DNA of 13,686 bases from JAVVTQ01 sp036653595 (lineage in GTDB: Bacteria; Bacillota; Clostridia; Oscillospirales; Ruminococcaceae), in contig JAVVTQ010000040.1 of the NCBI GenBank assembly GCA_036653595.1, forward strand, positions 1 through 13,686, read 5' to 3'. Below, one piece after another: positions 1 to 7,253 of this stretch. The first letter of the stretch is position 1, and each line of letters opens with the position of its first letter. The notes under the pieces were generated by a model. That model made no database searches, was not told the origin of the DNA, and was given only the letters and a program-made list of their open reading frames with translations. Made by a program: the position numbers and the translations under genes.

Positions 1-3
1 TAG

Positions 4-148
4 CCCCTAATTTAAATGCCCTTGACCTAAAATCCCTTGACCTAAAATCCCTTGACCTAAAAGCCCTTGACCTAAAAGCCCTTAGTCCCTAATTTAAATG
101 TCCCTGTCCCAAAAGCCCTTAGTCCCTGATTTAAAAGCCCTTGACCTT
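4..148 (+). repeat. Tandem 15-bp/22-bp repeat array upstream of glyS
   Basis: The array is built from 15-bp units of the type CCCTTGACCTAAAAG. Units at 19-33, 34-48, 49-63 and 64-78 differ only in the last base (T or G). Two longer 22-bp variants (79-100 and 116-137) begin CCCTTAGTCCCT and end in ATTTAAATG or ATTTAAAAG. A divergent 15-mer (TCCCTGTCCCAAAAG) lies between them at 101-115, and a degenerate unit (4-18) lies at the left edge. The array ends on the glyS side with CCCTTGACCTT at 138-148. Units abut with no spacers, so this is not a CRISPR. The array may continue left of the window. Reverse complements of the same two unit types recur at the right end of the window. Function unknown. 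Confidence 0.9.
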
Positions 149-169
149 AATCACGCGATTGGATATACT
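141..169 (+). promoter_or_regulatory. Predicted sigma-A-type promoter of glyS
   Basis: The -35 is TTGACC (141-146) and the -10 is TATACT (164-169), with an optimal 17-bp spacer. Each hexamer matches the consensus at five of six positions. The -35 is part of the last repeat unit of the array, while the -10 lies in unique sequence just beyond it. Transcription would start near 176, giving a leader of about 45 nt before the glyS ATG. Prediction only. Confidence 0.6.
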
Positions 170-186
170 GAAAAATATGATAATCT

Positions 187-200
187 GCCGAGAATTCGGC
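187..200 (+). other. Small hairpin in the glyS leader
   Basis: GCCGA (187-191) and TCGGC (196-200) form a 5-bp stem with a 4-nt loop, followed by TTTTG and then the ribosome binding site AAGGAG (209-214). It is short and may mean nothing. No T-box-like structure is visible in this leader. Confidence 0.3.
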
Positions 201-220
201 TTTTGCATAAGGAGAAGAAA

Positions 221-1594
221 ATGGAAAATAGTAAAAAGACCATGGAAAAGATAGTCGCACTTTGCAAGAACCGCGGCTTCGTCTACGCAGGAAGCGAAAT
301 TTATGGCGGCCTTTCAAATACTTGGGACTATGGCCCACTTGGCGTCGAATTTAAAAACAATGTGAAAAGCGCTTGGCGCAAAAAATTTATACAGGAAAAT
401 CCCCTAAATGTCGGACTCGACAGCGCAATTTTGATGAATCCTCAGACATGGGTGGCCTCCGGACACGTCGGCGGTTTTTCAGATCCTCTTATGGACTGCA
501 AATCCTGCAAGACCCGCCACCGCGCCGACCAGCTCATCGAGGCGACAGGCGTAAGCCCTGCCGGCTGGTCAAACGAACAGATGTCAAAATATATCGCAGA
601 CAATCACATCGTCTGCCCCGAGTGCGGCGAATGCAACTTCACCGACATCCGCCAGTTCAATTTGATGTTTAAAACTTTTCAGGGTGTGACAGAGGACGCC
701 CGCAATGAGATATACCTCCGCCCCGAAACGGCACAGGGAATTTTTGTCAACTTTTCCAACGTTCAGCGCTCAACTCGCCGCAAGCTTCCTTTTGGCGTCG
801 CACAGATAGGAAAGAGCTTCCGCAATGAGATAACTCCCGGAAACTTCACCTTCAGAACGCGCGAGTTCGAGCAGATGGAGCTTGAGTTCTTCATAAAGCC
901 CGGCACAAACATGGAATGGTTCACGTATTGGCGCGCGTTTTGTCACGACTGGCTTCTCTCTCTGGGAATGCGCGACGAAAACCTCAAGCTGCGCGACCAC
1001 GAGCAAAAAGAGCTTTCCCATTACTCAAACGCCACCACCGATATAGAGTTCATGTTCCCGTTTGGCTGGGGCGAGCTTTGGGGCATCGCTGACCGCACGA
1101 ATTTCGATCTTTCGCGTCACAGCGAGTTTTCCGGAAAATCTCTCGAGTATTTCGATCAGGATACTAACGAACACTATATACCGCATGTCATAGAGCCGTC
1201 TCTCGGCGCCGACCGCGTTGCTCTGGCTTTTCTCTGCGACGCATACGACGAGGAGGAGCTTGAGGGCGGCGACGTCAGAACAGTGCTTCGCCTTCACCCA
1301 TTTCTCGCCCCATATAAGGTCTGCGTGCTGCCGCTTTCCAAAAAGCTCTCTGAGAGCGCTGAGAAAGTGCGCGCCGAGCTTGCCTGCGACTATATGACCG
1401 ACTATGACGATGCCGGCTCCATCGGCAAGCGCTATCGCCGCCAGGACGAGATTGGCACTCCGTTTTGTGTCACCTGCGACTTCGACGGAGAAGAGGACGG
1501 CTGCGTCACTGTGCGCGACCGCGACACAATGGTGCAAGAGCGCGTAAAGATAAGCGAGCTTCGCTCTTATATCGCCAAACGCCTTGAATTCTGA
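221..1594 (+). CDS. glyS: Glycyl-tRNA synthetase (class II, single-chain type)
   Basis: Charges tRNA-Gly with glycine in the cytoplasm using ATP. The 457-aa protein has the homodimeric (eukaryote/Thermus-like) architecture, not the alpha2-beta2 form encoded by separate glyQ and glyS genes. Class II motif 2 is around residues 197-224 (GKSFRNEITP then FRTREFEQMELEFF). Motif 3 is around 324-337 (IEPSLGADRVAL). A zinc-ribbon-like insertion carries C93, C96, C132 and C135. The C-terminal anticodon-binding domain starts near residue 355 (LRLHPFLAPYKVCVLP). The ATG at 221 is chosen because AAGGAG lies 6 nt upstream and the protein then begins MENSKKTMEKIVALCKNRGF. The frame stays open back to position 98, but that stretch is repeat DNA and the promoter. 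The ATP-grasp gene begins 13 nt after the stop and is probably co-transcribed. Confidence 0.96.
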   Translation: MENSKKTMEKIVALCKNRGFVYAGSEIYGGLSNTWDYGPLGVEFKNNVKSAWRKKFIQENPLNVGLDSAILMNPQTWVASGHVGGFSDPLMDCKSCKTRHRADQLIEATGVSPAGWSNEQMSKYIADNHIVCPECGECNFTDIRQFNLMFKTFQGVTEDARNEIYLRPETAQGIFVNFSNVQRSTRRKLPFGVAQIGKSFRNEITPGNFTFRTREFEQMELEFFIKPGTNMEWFTYWRAFCHDWLLSLGMRDENLKLRDHEQKELSHYSNATTDIEFMFPFGWGELWGIADRTNFDLSRHSEFSGKSLEYFDQDTNEHYIPHVIEPSLGADRVALAFLCDAYDEEELEGGDVRTVLRLHPFLAPYKVCVLPLSKKLSESAEKVRAELACDYMTDYDDAGSIGKRYRRQDEIGTPFCVTCDFDGEEDGCVTVRDRDTMVQERVKISELRSYIAKRLEF

Positions 1595-1607
1595 TAAGGG
1601 AAAAAAC

Positions 1608-2627
1608 ATGCGCAAGTTGAAGACCTTTTTTAGGCGCATGAGGACTATGAGCCTCAAGCGCATGACAATGTACGCAAAAAAAGCGGCATGCGAATCTAAA
1701 AAGCCGGTTTTTCTCATACTCGCCGACATGACACTCTGCACCGTGAAATACGGCGTCGGCTATCTTGATTACCTTACTTTTGGGTTTGTTCACCAGAACG
1801 CCGCCGCGCGCAAAACGTATATGACAATGAACGACAATTTGCGTATTGCACAGAGGCTCAATGCTCCAAATAAAAAGGAACTGTTTGAAAACAAGCTTCG
1901 CTTCGCCGAGCTCTTTTCAAATTATCTGCATCGGGATTTTCTTGACCTGACTGTGTCCGATATCGGTCAATTTTCTGCTTTTGCAAAAGAACACCGCGTT
2001 TTTTTTGCCAAGGAACCCAACAATTATGGCGGCCTCGGTGTCTCGCGCATCAGCGTCGAGGACGACACCGATACAGCCGCTCTTCGCAAAGAGCTGATTG
2101 AAAAAGGTCAGCTTCTCGTAGAGGCGGCAGTGGTGCAGCACGAAGGCATGAACATGCTCAACCGCAGCAGTGTAAACACGATAAGGTTAGTCACGCTTTT
2201 TGCGCAGGGGAAGCCTCAGGTCATGTACTCGCTTGTCCGCATGGGCGGCGGAGATTCCTTTGTCGATAATATTTCAAGCGGAGGGATGTATGCGCCGCTC
2301 GACCATGATGGCAATATAACCGCACCTGCCTTTTGCGACAAAACAGGCGAATACTATGAGACGCACCCCGCCACAGGCACTGCTCTTGTCGGGTACAGGC
2401 TGCCTTATTTTGAGGAGGCCATTTCGCTTGTACTCGAGGCCGCGCATGTTGTGAAAGAGGTGCGCTATGTCGGGTGGGATGTCGCAATCTCAGAAACAGG
2501 TCCTGTAATCATCGAGGGAAATACACTGCCCAGCTATGATATGTGCCAAAACTATCGCCATCTAGGCATCGATAAAGTGGGCATAAAGCCGCGATTCAAA
2601 CAAGTGCTCGGCGACGATTTCGACTAG
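1608..2627 (+). CDS. Sugar-transfer-associated-type ATP-grasp protein
   Basis: A 339-aa protein resembling the ATP-grasp family often found in polysaccharide and cell-surface loci. ATP-grasp enzymes use ATP to join a carboxylate to a nucleophile through an acyl-phosphate, but the substrate here is unknown. Visible landmarks are a Gly-rich nucleotide loop around residues 132-150 (FFAKEPNNYGGLGVSRISV), the conserved block QHEGMNMLNRSSVNTIRLVTL (178-198, quoted in part), and the metal-binding C-terminal motif IEGNTLPSYD (302-311, with E303 and N305). The N-terminus is strongly basic and there is no convincing signal peptide. The ATG at 1608 has TAAGGG about 8 nt upstream. An earlier in-frame start at 1584 would lie inside glyS and has no ribosome site. 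The 13-nt gap suggests co-transcription with glyS, although no functional link is obvious. Confidence 0.8.
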   Translation: MRKLKTFFRRMRTMSLKRMTMYAKKAACESKKPVFLILADMTLCTVKYGVGYLDYLTFGFVHQNAAARKTYMTMNDNLRIAQRLNAPNKKELFENKLRFAELFSNYLHRDFLDLTVSDIGQFSAFAKEHRVFFAKEPNNYGGLGVSRISVEDDTDTAALRKELIEKGQLLVEAAVVQHEGMNMLNRSSVNTIRLVTLFAQGKPQVMYSLVRMGGGDSFVDNISSGGMYAPLDHDGNITAPAFCDKTGEYYETHPATGTALVGYRLPYFEEAISLVLEAAHVVKEVRYVGWDVAISETGPVIIEGNTLPSYDMCQNYRHLGIDKVGIKPRFKQVLGDDFD

Positions 2628-2673
2628 CGTGCACGGCTTTTAGCTCTTGTTCTTTTCGGTGACCTTTTTTGCG

Positions 2674-2764
2674 CGAGCTCGAATCCGCTCGAATTTTGTC
2701 GCAACGGGTCAGCCCTGACACTGAATTTGACAGGCAGCCGTAATCGGCTCTTTGGATTTTTTTT
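2674..2764 (+). terminator. Possible terminator(s) after the glyS-ATP-grasp unit
   Basis: Two weak candidates lie here. CGAGC (2674-2678) pairs with GCTCG (2687-2691) and is followed by AATTTT. AGCCG (2736-2740) pairs with CGGCT (2745-2749) across a 4-nt loop. A run of eight T (2757-2764) begins 7 nt after the second stem. Both stems are only 5 bp and the T-tract spacing is poor. The first hairpin also contains GCTCGAAT as a direct repeat. Confidence 0.35.
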
Positions 2765-2804
2765 GTAATATTTGATATTTTTGAAAATCTGCAAGCTTAT
2801 AAAC

Positions 2805-2813
2805 TGTGGATAA
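2805..2813 (-). promoter_or_regulatory. DnaA-box-like site (exact TTATCCACA on the - strand)
   Basis: TGTGGATAA on the + strand is the reverse complement of TTATCCACA, the high-affinity DnaA box. It forms part of the left arm of the inverted repeat. No dnaA gene or box cluster is visible, so this is a sequence match only. Confidence 0.35.
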
Positions 2814-2839
2814 TGGCGGCCGGATGAAGCTCTAAGTCA

Positions 2840-2848
2840 TTATTCACA
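2840..2848 (+). promoter_or_regulatory. DnaA-box-like site (TTATTCACA)
   Basis: TTATTCACA fits the relaxed TTATNCACA consensus. It lies in the right arm of the same inverted repeat, in opposite orientation to the site at 2805-2813. Any 9-mer mirrored in a hairpin appears twice, so the pair is not independent evidence. Confidence 0.3.
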
Positions 2849-2867
2849 GTTTTTTGCAAATTTGTTT

Positions 2868-2896
2868 TTGCAAATTGCCCATACGTATGGTATAAT
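2868..2896 (+). promoter_or_regulatory. Predicted typA promoter with palindromic spacer
   Basis: The -35 is TTGCAA (2868-2873) and the -10 is a perfect TATAAT (2891-2896), with a 17-bp spacer. The spacer contains CCATACGTATGG (2879-2890), a perfect 12-bp palindrome touching the -10. The -35 lies in the second copy of a 14-bp tandem repeat (2851-2864 and 2865-2878, 12 of 14 identical). The start would be near 2903, giving a leader of about 40 nt. Confidence 0.7.
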
Positions 2897-2941
2897 GTTG
2901 CGGTATAAATTTTGAGAAGGCCAGAAAAGGAAGTATAGCAG

Positions 2942-4765
2942 TTGATAAGAAATGATTTGAGAAATATCGCAATTATCGCCCACGTCGATCACGGCAAAAC
3001 GACGCTCGTCGATGAGATGCTGAAGCAAAGCGGCGCATTTCGCGACAACCAGGTTGTGGCGGACCGCGTAATGGACAGCGGAGATCTTGAGCGCGAGCGC
3101 GGAATCACCATTCTCGCAAAAAATGCCGCCTGTCGTTATAAAGACACAAAAATTAATATTGTCGACACACCCGGACACGCCGATTTTGGCGGCGAGGTCG
3201 AGCGCGTGCTCAAAATGGTCGACGGCGTTCTGCTGCTTGTAGATGCTGCCGAGGGTCCCATGCCGCAGACACGCTTTGTCCTTGAAAAGGCGCTCACGCT
3301 CGGGCTAATGCTGGTTGTCGTCGTCAACAAAATCGACAAGCCGGACGCGCGAATTGACGCGGTGATAGACGAGGTGCTGGAGCTTCTTATGGATCTCGGC
3401 GCAACCTCGGAGCAGCTCGACAGCCCCATGGTTTTCTGCTCGGGGCGCGAGGGAACTGCCAGCTATTCACCCCATCAGGCCGGAACGGATCTTGTGCCGC
3501 TGTTCGACACCATAATCAATTATATAAAGCCTCCCGAAGGCGATGAAAAAGGCGAGACACAGGTGCTTGTGTCGTCCATCGACTACAACGAGTATGTCGG
3601 TCGTGTTTCAATCGGCAGAATCGGACGCGGAAACCTCAGCGTGAATCAGGACATCATCTTGTGCGACTATCACGACAAGGCTTTCTCCAAAAAAGCGCGC
3701 ATCACCTCAATTTTCGAGTTTGAGGGCGTCAAGCGCGTCCCCGTGGAGACAGCCACGGTGGGAGATGTCGTCGCTTTTTCCGGAATAGAGGATGTCAGCA
3801 TCGGAAACACGGTCTGCTCTCCTCTCGCAGTGGAAGCGATACCCTTTGTGAAAATTTCAGAGCCGACGGTCGAGATGACCTTTTCCGTCAATGACAGCCC
3901 ATTTGCGGGGCAGGAGGGCAAGTTTGTGACCTCCAGACAGCTCAGCGACAGACTTTTCCGCGAGCTTTTAAAAGACGTCTCGCTCATCGTCACGCGCACT
4001 GTCAACACAGACAGCTTCCGCGTTTTGGGGCGCGGCGAGATGCATCTCTCGATTCTCATAGAGACGATGCGCCGCGAGGGCTATGAATTCCAAGTCAGCA
4101 CACCTCATGTTCTCTTTAAGGACATCGACGGACAGCGCTGTGAGCCTTTTGAGCGCTTTGTCGCCGACGTTCCGCCCGAGTGTGTCGGTTCTGTAATGGA
4201 GAAGCTCGGCTCCAGAAAAGGCGAGCTTGTGACAATGACGCCGCAGGGAAGCAGAATGAAGCTTGAGTTTTCAATTCCGTCACGCGGACTCTTCGGCTAC
4301 CGCAACGAATTTCTGACCGATACTAAGGGCGAGGGCATAATGTCCGCCGTCTTCGACAAATATGCGCCGACAAAGGGCGATATCCAAAAACGCGCCACCG
4401 GCTCTCTCGTCGCCTTTGAGGCAGGGGAGGCCATCACCTATGGTCTGTACAATGCACAGGAGCGCGGCTCTCTGTTTATCTCGCCCGGCGAAAAGGTCTA
4501 TGCCGGAATGGTTGTCGGCGTCTCACCGAAAAACGAGGACCTCGTAGTCAATGTATGCAAGAAAAAGCACATGACAAATACGCGCGCATCGGGCTCCGAC
4601 GACGCACTTCGCCTCACCCCTCCGCGGATTCTGTCTCTGGAGCAGTGCCTGGAATTTCTCACAGAGGATGAGCTTTTGGAAGTGACGCCAAAATCTCTGC
4701 GCATCCGCAAGGCAAAGCTCGACCACGCGGCCAGAATGCGCGATATTGCGGCAAAAAAATCATAA
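2942..4765 (+). CDS. typA: Ribosome-associated GTPase TypA/BipA
   Basis: A translational GTPase of the EF-G/LepA superfamily that binds ribosomes and affects stress responses and ribosome assembly, especially in the cold. It is 607 aa, the normal family length. Visible GTPase motifs are G1 AHVDHGKTT (13-21), G2 RGITI (53-57), G3 DTPGH (75-79) and G4 NKID (129-132). Elongation-factor-like beta-barrel and C-terminal domains follow, including SRGLFGYRNEFLTDTKGEG and the TypA-typical TRASGSDDALRLTPPR region. The start is TTG at 2942, because AAAGGAAG lies 8 nt upstream and the protein then opens MIRNDLRNIAIIAHVDHGKT, matching the usual TypA N-terminus. No other start fits. The gene appears to stand alone, with its own promoter and a hairpin-rich region downstream. 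Confidence 0.97.
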   Translation: MIRNDLRNIAIIAHVDHGKTTLVDEMLKQSGAFRDNQVVADRVMDSGDLERERGITILAKNAACRYKDTKINIVDTPGHADFGGEVERVLKMVDGVLLLVDAAEGPMPQTRFVLEKALTLGLMLVVVVNKIDKPDARIDAVIDEVLELLMDLGATSEQLDSPMVFCSGREGTASYSPHQAGTDLVPLFDTIINYIKPPEGDEKGETQVLVSSIDYNEYVGRVSIGRIGRGNLSVNQDIILCDYHDKAFSKKARITSIFEFEGVKRVPVETATVGDVVAFSGIEDVSIGNTVCSPLAVEAIPFVKISEPTVEMTFSVNDSPFAGQEGKFVTSRQLSDRLFRELLKDVSLIVTRTVNTDSFRVLGRGEMHLSILIETMRREGYEFQVSTPHVLFKDIDGQRCEPFERFVADVPPECVGSVMEKLGSRKGELVTMTPQGSRMKLEFSIPSRGLFGYRNEFLTDTKGEGIMSAVFDKYAPTKGDIQKRATGSLVAFEAGEAITYGLYNAQERGSLFISPGEKVYAGMVVGVSPKNEDLVVNVCKKKHMTNTRASGSDDALRLTPPRILSLEQCLEFLTEDELLEVTPKSLRIRKAKLDHAARMRDIAAKKS

Positions 4766-4780
4766 GAATCCTGTTTTAGA

Positions 4781-4888
4781 AGGACTTGTTTGACATGCGT
4801 GCCCCGCGGGAACCATCCCGCGGATTTGTGCAAAACGGCTTTCATCTCCGTTTTCGCGAACAGCGCCGGTTTGTCACAGACAAGTCCT
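4781..4888 (+). other. Multi-hairpin element downstream of typA, possible terminator or structured RNA
   Basis: An outer helix pairs AGGACTTGT (4781-4789) with ACAAGTCCT (4880-4888). It continues as TGACA (4791-4795) with TGTCA (4872-4876) after a small internal loop. Inside are a GC-rich hairpin, CCGCGGGA (4804-4811) with TCCCGCGG (4816-4823) and a 4-nt loop, and a second hairpin, AAAACGG (4832-4838) with CCGTTTT (4848-4854). The result is a closed multibranch fold of about 108 nt starting 15 nt after the typA stop and followed by CTTGTTTT. It may be an elaborate typA terminator or a structured RNA. I do not recognise it as a known family. Confidence 0.55.
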
Positions 4889-4978
4889 CTTGTTTTCCCA
4901 AATTGTGAGCTTATTTGTTGAAAAAAATACATTTATTTGTTATTCTTATATAACAGGAAGAAAAGGAGCGAAGTTAAT

Positions 4979-7252
4979 ATGAATGATACCAATCCGGATA
5001 AAAAAGTTTTTCGCGCAGACGGCTCGGCTTTGTCCGACAAGCAGACTCGGTCCGGCGCAGATAATGGCGACGCAGCCAGGCTCACTGCTTCTGAGCAGGC
5101 CAAGGCCGATACATATGCCGCGAAAATAAAGCAAAATCTGGGCGGCAAAGACTTTGCCGACGACGTCCCCGCCCCCGCTGCACCGCGCAGCAAAAAGGCT
5201 CCGAAGCCCGGCAAGGCAAAGCATTCGCGCGCTCCTCTCATAATCGCGCTTGTCCTCGTCATCGCTGTCGCTGCAAGCGGCCTTTTCGTGCATTTTTCCG
5301 GGCTGCTTTACACGATGCTGCCCCAATCAAACAACACCTACAACATTACCTCCAAGGAAGAGCTGGTTGCATATTTGCAGCACCCCTCTCTTCAATCCGG
5401 CGACACACTAAATGTCGCCGATCCTTATGAGCTCGACGTAGCCACTGATTTCGGCGGCTATCTTTCTTTCCCGCTTGTTAATTTTGCGGGGGACGGCCAT
5501 ATTGATTTCAACGGCGGCACCATACTCATCAGAGGCGGAAACTCCGGCTCTGTGAAGATGAACGGTGTAGCTTTTCATGACTGTGCCCTCTACATAGACG
5601 CGCCCAATGCAAGCGTTGAGTGGGACAATGTCACAAATGACGATACGGTAAATATCAAATCGCTCAACGGCACGTCGCATCCGGCGAAAATCACAGCGAA
5701 ATTCACCGGCTCAAAGTTCACCTTGCCCGTCACTCTCACCAACGTCAGCGACACCGCCTTGGGCGAAACCGTTGTAAAGCTGATAAGCCCGGGGCTTCTG
5801 TTTTGCGACAGCGGCGAATACACCATTCCCTCGCTTGATTCCGGCGCGAGCGTGGCCATTGAGGTTCCGGTAATCGCCACCTGCGGCGGCCGGCTCAACG
5901 TGACTGCCGTCGCCAACGGCGCCGACGGAAAACAGGTTATATCGGGCGCAAGCGAGTATGTCAGCGTCATCGGTCCCGGATATTATTCCGGAGATTTGCA
6001 CACCCATTCCGAAGTAAGCGAGGCCGGCCGAACAGGCACAGTCTCTATGAACATAGAGCGCGCATATGAGACAGGCATGAGCTATATCCTCAGCGTCGAG
6101 AGCGACGGTAAGGACGCACAAAAGTATTCCCCCGAGCAGGTCGAAGCCGTAACAGGCGGAAAAAACGATTTTATACAGCTCAATGGCGGCGAAACAGGTT
6201 CAAAATCACGCCATCTGCTTATTTTGAATTCAGATGCTCGCCCCAAAGACAACTATGGTGAAATCGTCTGGGACTTCGGAACATATCTCTATCAGGACGC
6301 CATAAATGAAGTCGTCAAAGACGGCGGACAGGTGATTCTTCCCCACTTTTTCGGCGGCGGAAGATCATATTCCGAATCAATCGCCATTGCCCGCTCTGCG
6401 TATGACGTAGCAGCCATAGAGGTCTTCGACAACACGGTCGAGTATATGTCGATGGAGTATAAAGTTGGCATCAATGTCTGCGACAACGTAAACTACAAGG
6501 GCGACAAGCATCTCTTCTGGCTTGCTACGAGCAACAACGTCACCTCAAACGATATCGGCACGCGCTACACAAAGAGCTTTATGCCGATGCTCTCGGAAAC
6601 AAATGTATATGACATGCTCAAAACCGGCAACTACTTCCTCACAAACGGTCCCGAGCTCAGCTTTACAGTCGGCGGGGCGCCCATGGGCGGCACCGTCTTG
6701 GGCAAGGCTGATGAAAAAATCGCCGCACATATCTATTGCAGCGACGATTCTCCGCTCACCTCAGTCATCGTCTATAAATTTGACATCACAGGCTCCGTCG
6801 ACAAAGTCTCCCAGTCCACGGTCTATGAAAAGGATTTGACAGGGCAGGGAATCTATACACTCGACGAAACCGTCGAGTTCACGCTCGACAAGGACTGCTA
6901 TTATAGGATTGAGGTGCTCTCCGAGAAAGCGAATGTAAAAAACGAGGTGGGCGTTGCTCTCTCAAATCCGATTTTTGCTTCCATTGACGATAAGTCCGGC
7001 GACGCCTCCGTCCATTCGCTCTCCTATGGCAGCTTTGGCGCCTCACTTGAAAAATCCGAGAACGGAACATACTTCATCAACTCAAAAATGGCTGTCAACC
7101 CCGGATTTCTCAATGCTTCTGTCGCCGACAACGCCAAGACGAGCATAGTCTATCACAAGAACGGCAGCGACAACTTTGCCGACTATATCACCGTCCGCGT
7201 CCTCGCCGAGAACAAGGCACAGCGCATTATGACTGTGTATGTGGTGGACTGA
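4979..7252 (+). CDS. Membrane-anchored CehA/McbA-like PHP-domain protein with incomplete metal site
   Basis: A 757-aa protein. Residues 1-84 are hydrophilic, low-complexity and Lys/Ala-rich. One transmembrane segment (about 85-107, PLIIALVLVIAVAASGLF) is preceded by basic residues, so most of the protein should lie outside the cell. Residues 118-225 are Gly/Asp/Asn-rich and look beta-helical. Residues 235-330 resemble a CARDB/NEW3-type immunoglobulin-like domain (LPVTLTNVSDTALGETVVKL). From 335 a PHP-type domain begins with YYSGDLHTHS (D339, H341, H343). E405, H412, H456 and E481 sit in equivalent family contexts, and LKTGNYFLTNGPELSF also fits CehA-like proteins. The usual Asp-His of the second motif is replaced by SVESDG (372-377), and the late SDAH-type motif reads ATSNN (516-520), so catalysis is uncertain. 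The ATG at 4979 has AAGGAG 10 nt upstream. I saw no convincing -35/-10 pair in the AT-rich leader. The substrate is unknown. Confidence 0.75.
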   Translation: MNDTNPDKKVFRADGSALSDKQTRSGADNGDAARLTASEQAKADTYAAKIKQNLGGKDFADDVPAPAAPRSKKAPKPGKAKHSRAPLIIALVLVIAVAASGLFVHFSGLLYTMLPQSNNTYNITSKEELVAYLQHPSLQSGDTLNVADPYELDVATDFGGYLSFPLVNFAGDGHIDFNGGTILIRGGNSGSVKMNGVAFHDCALYIDAPNASVEWDNVTNDDTVNIKSLNGTSHPAKITAKFTGSKFTLPVTLTNVSDTALGETVVKLISPGLLFCDSGEYTIPSLDSGASVAIEVPVIATCGGRLNVTAVANGADGKQVISGASEYVSVIGPGYYSGDLHTHSEVSEAGRTGTVSMNIERAYETGMSYILSVESDGKDAQKYSPEQVEAVTGGKNDFIQLNGGETGSKSRHLLILNSDARPKDNYGEIVWDFGTYLYQDAINEVVKDGGQVILPHFFGGGRSYSESIAIARSAYDVAAIEVFDNTVEYMSMEYKVGINVCDNVNYKGDKHLFWLATSNNVTSNDIGTRYTKSFMPMLSETNVYDMLKTGNYFLTNGPELSFTVGGAPMGGTVLGKADEKIAAHIYCSDDSPLTSVIVYKFDITGSVDKVSQSTVYEKDLTGQGIYTLDETVEFTLDKDCYYRIEVLSEKANVKNEVGVALSNPIFASIDDKSGDASVHSLSYGSFGASLEKSENGTYFINSKMAVNPGFLNASVADNAKTSIVYHKNGSDNFADYITVRVLAENKAQRIMTVYVVD

Positions 7253-7253
7253 C

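Larger units (their letters stand above)
2801..2852. terminator. 15-bp inverted repeat followed by T-run, candidate terminator
   Basis: AAACTGTGGATAATG (2801-2815) pairs with CATTATTCACAGTTT (2838-2852). Fourteen pairs are Watson-Crick and one is a G-U wobble. The loop is 22 nt, and Ts continue to 2855 (six in a row, 2850-2855). This fits an intrinsic terminator about 175 nt after the ATP-grasp stop. The loop is long and the arms are AT-rich, so a DNA-level function is also possible. Confidence 0.5.
2628..2941. other. 314-nt intergenic region between the ATP-grasp gene and typA
   Basis: Read left to right, it holds two weak hairpins (2674-2691 and 2736-2749), an AT-rich stretch (about 2757-2800), and a 15-bp inverted repeat containing two DnaA-box-like sequences (2801-2852). 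These are followed by a 14-bp tandem duplication (2851-2878), a 12-bp perfect palindrome (2879-2890), the typA promoter (2868-2896) and the typA ribosome binding site (2926-2933). I see no small gene or tRNA. Confidence 0.7.

Noticed and set aside
4..148. CRISPR array
   Set aside because: Units are 15 or 22 bp, directly adjacent and without unique spacers, and no cas genes are present. The same applies to the array at 13484-13629.
98..220. A 41-residue N-terminal extension of glycyl-tRNA synthetase starting at 98
   Set aside because: It translates repeat DNA and the predicted promoter, has no ribosome binding site, and the ATG at 221 has a well-placed AAGGAG and a family-like N-terminus.
2801..2852. 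Replication origin
   Set aside because: Only two DnaA-like sites, both explained by one hairpin, and no dnaA, dnaN or other origin-associated genes nearby.
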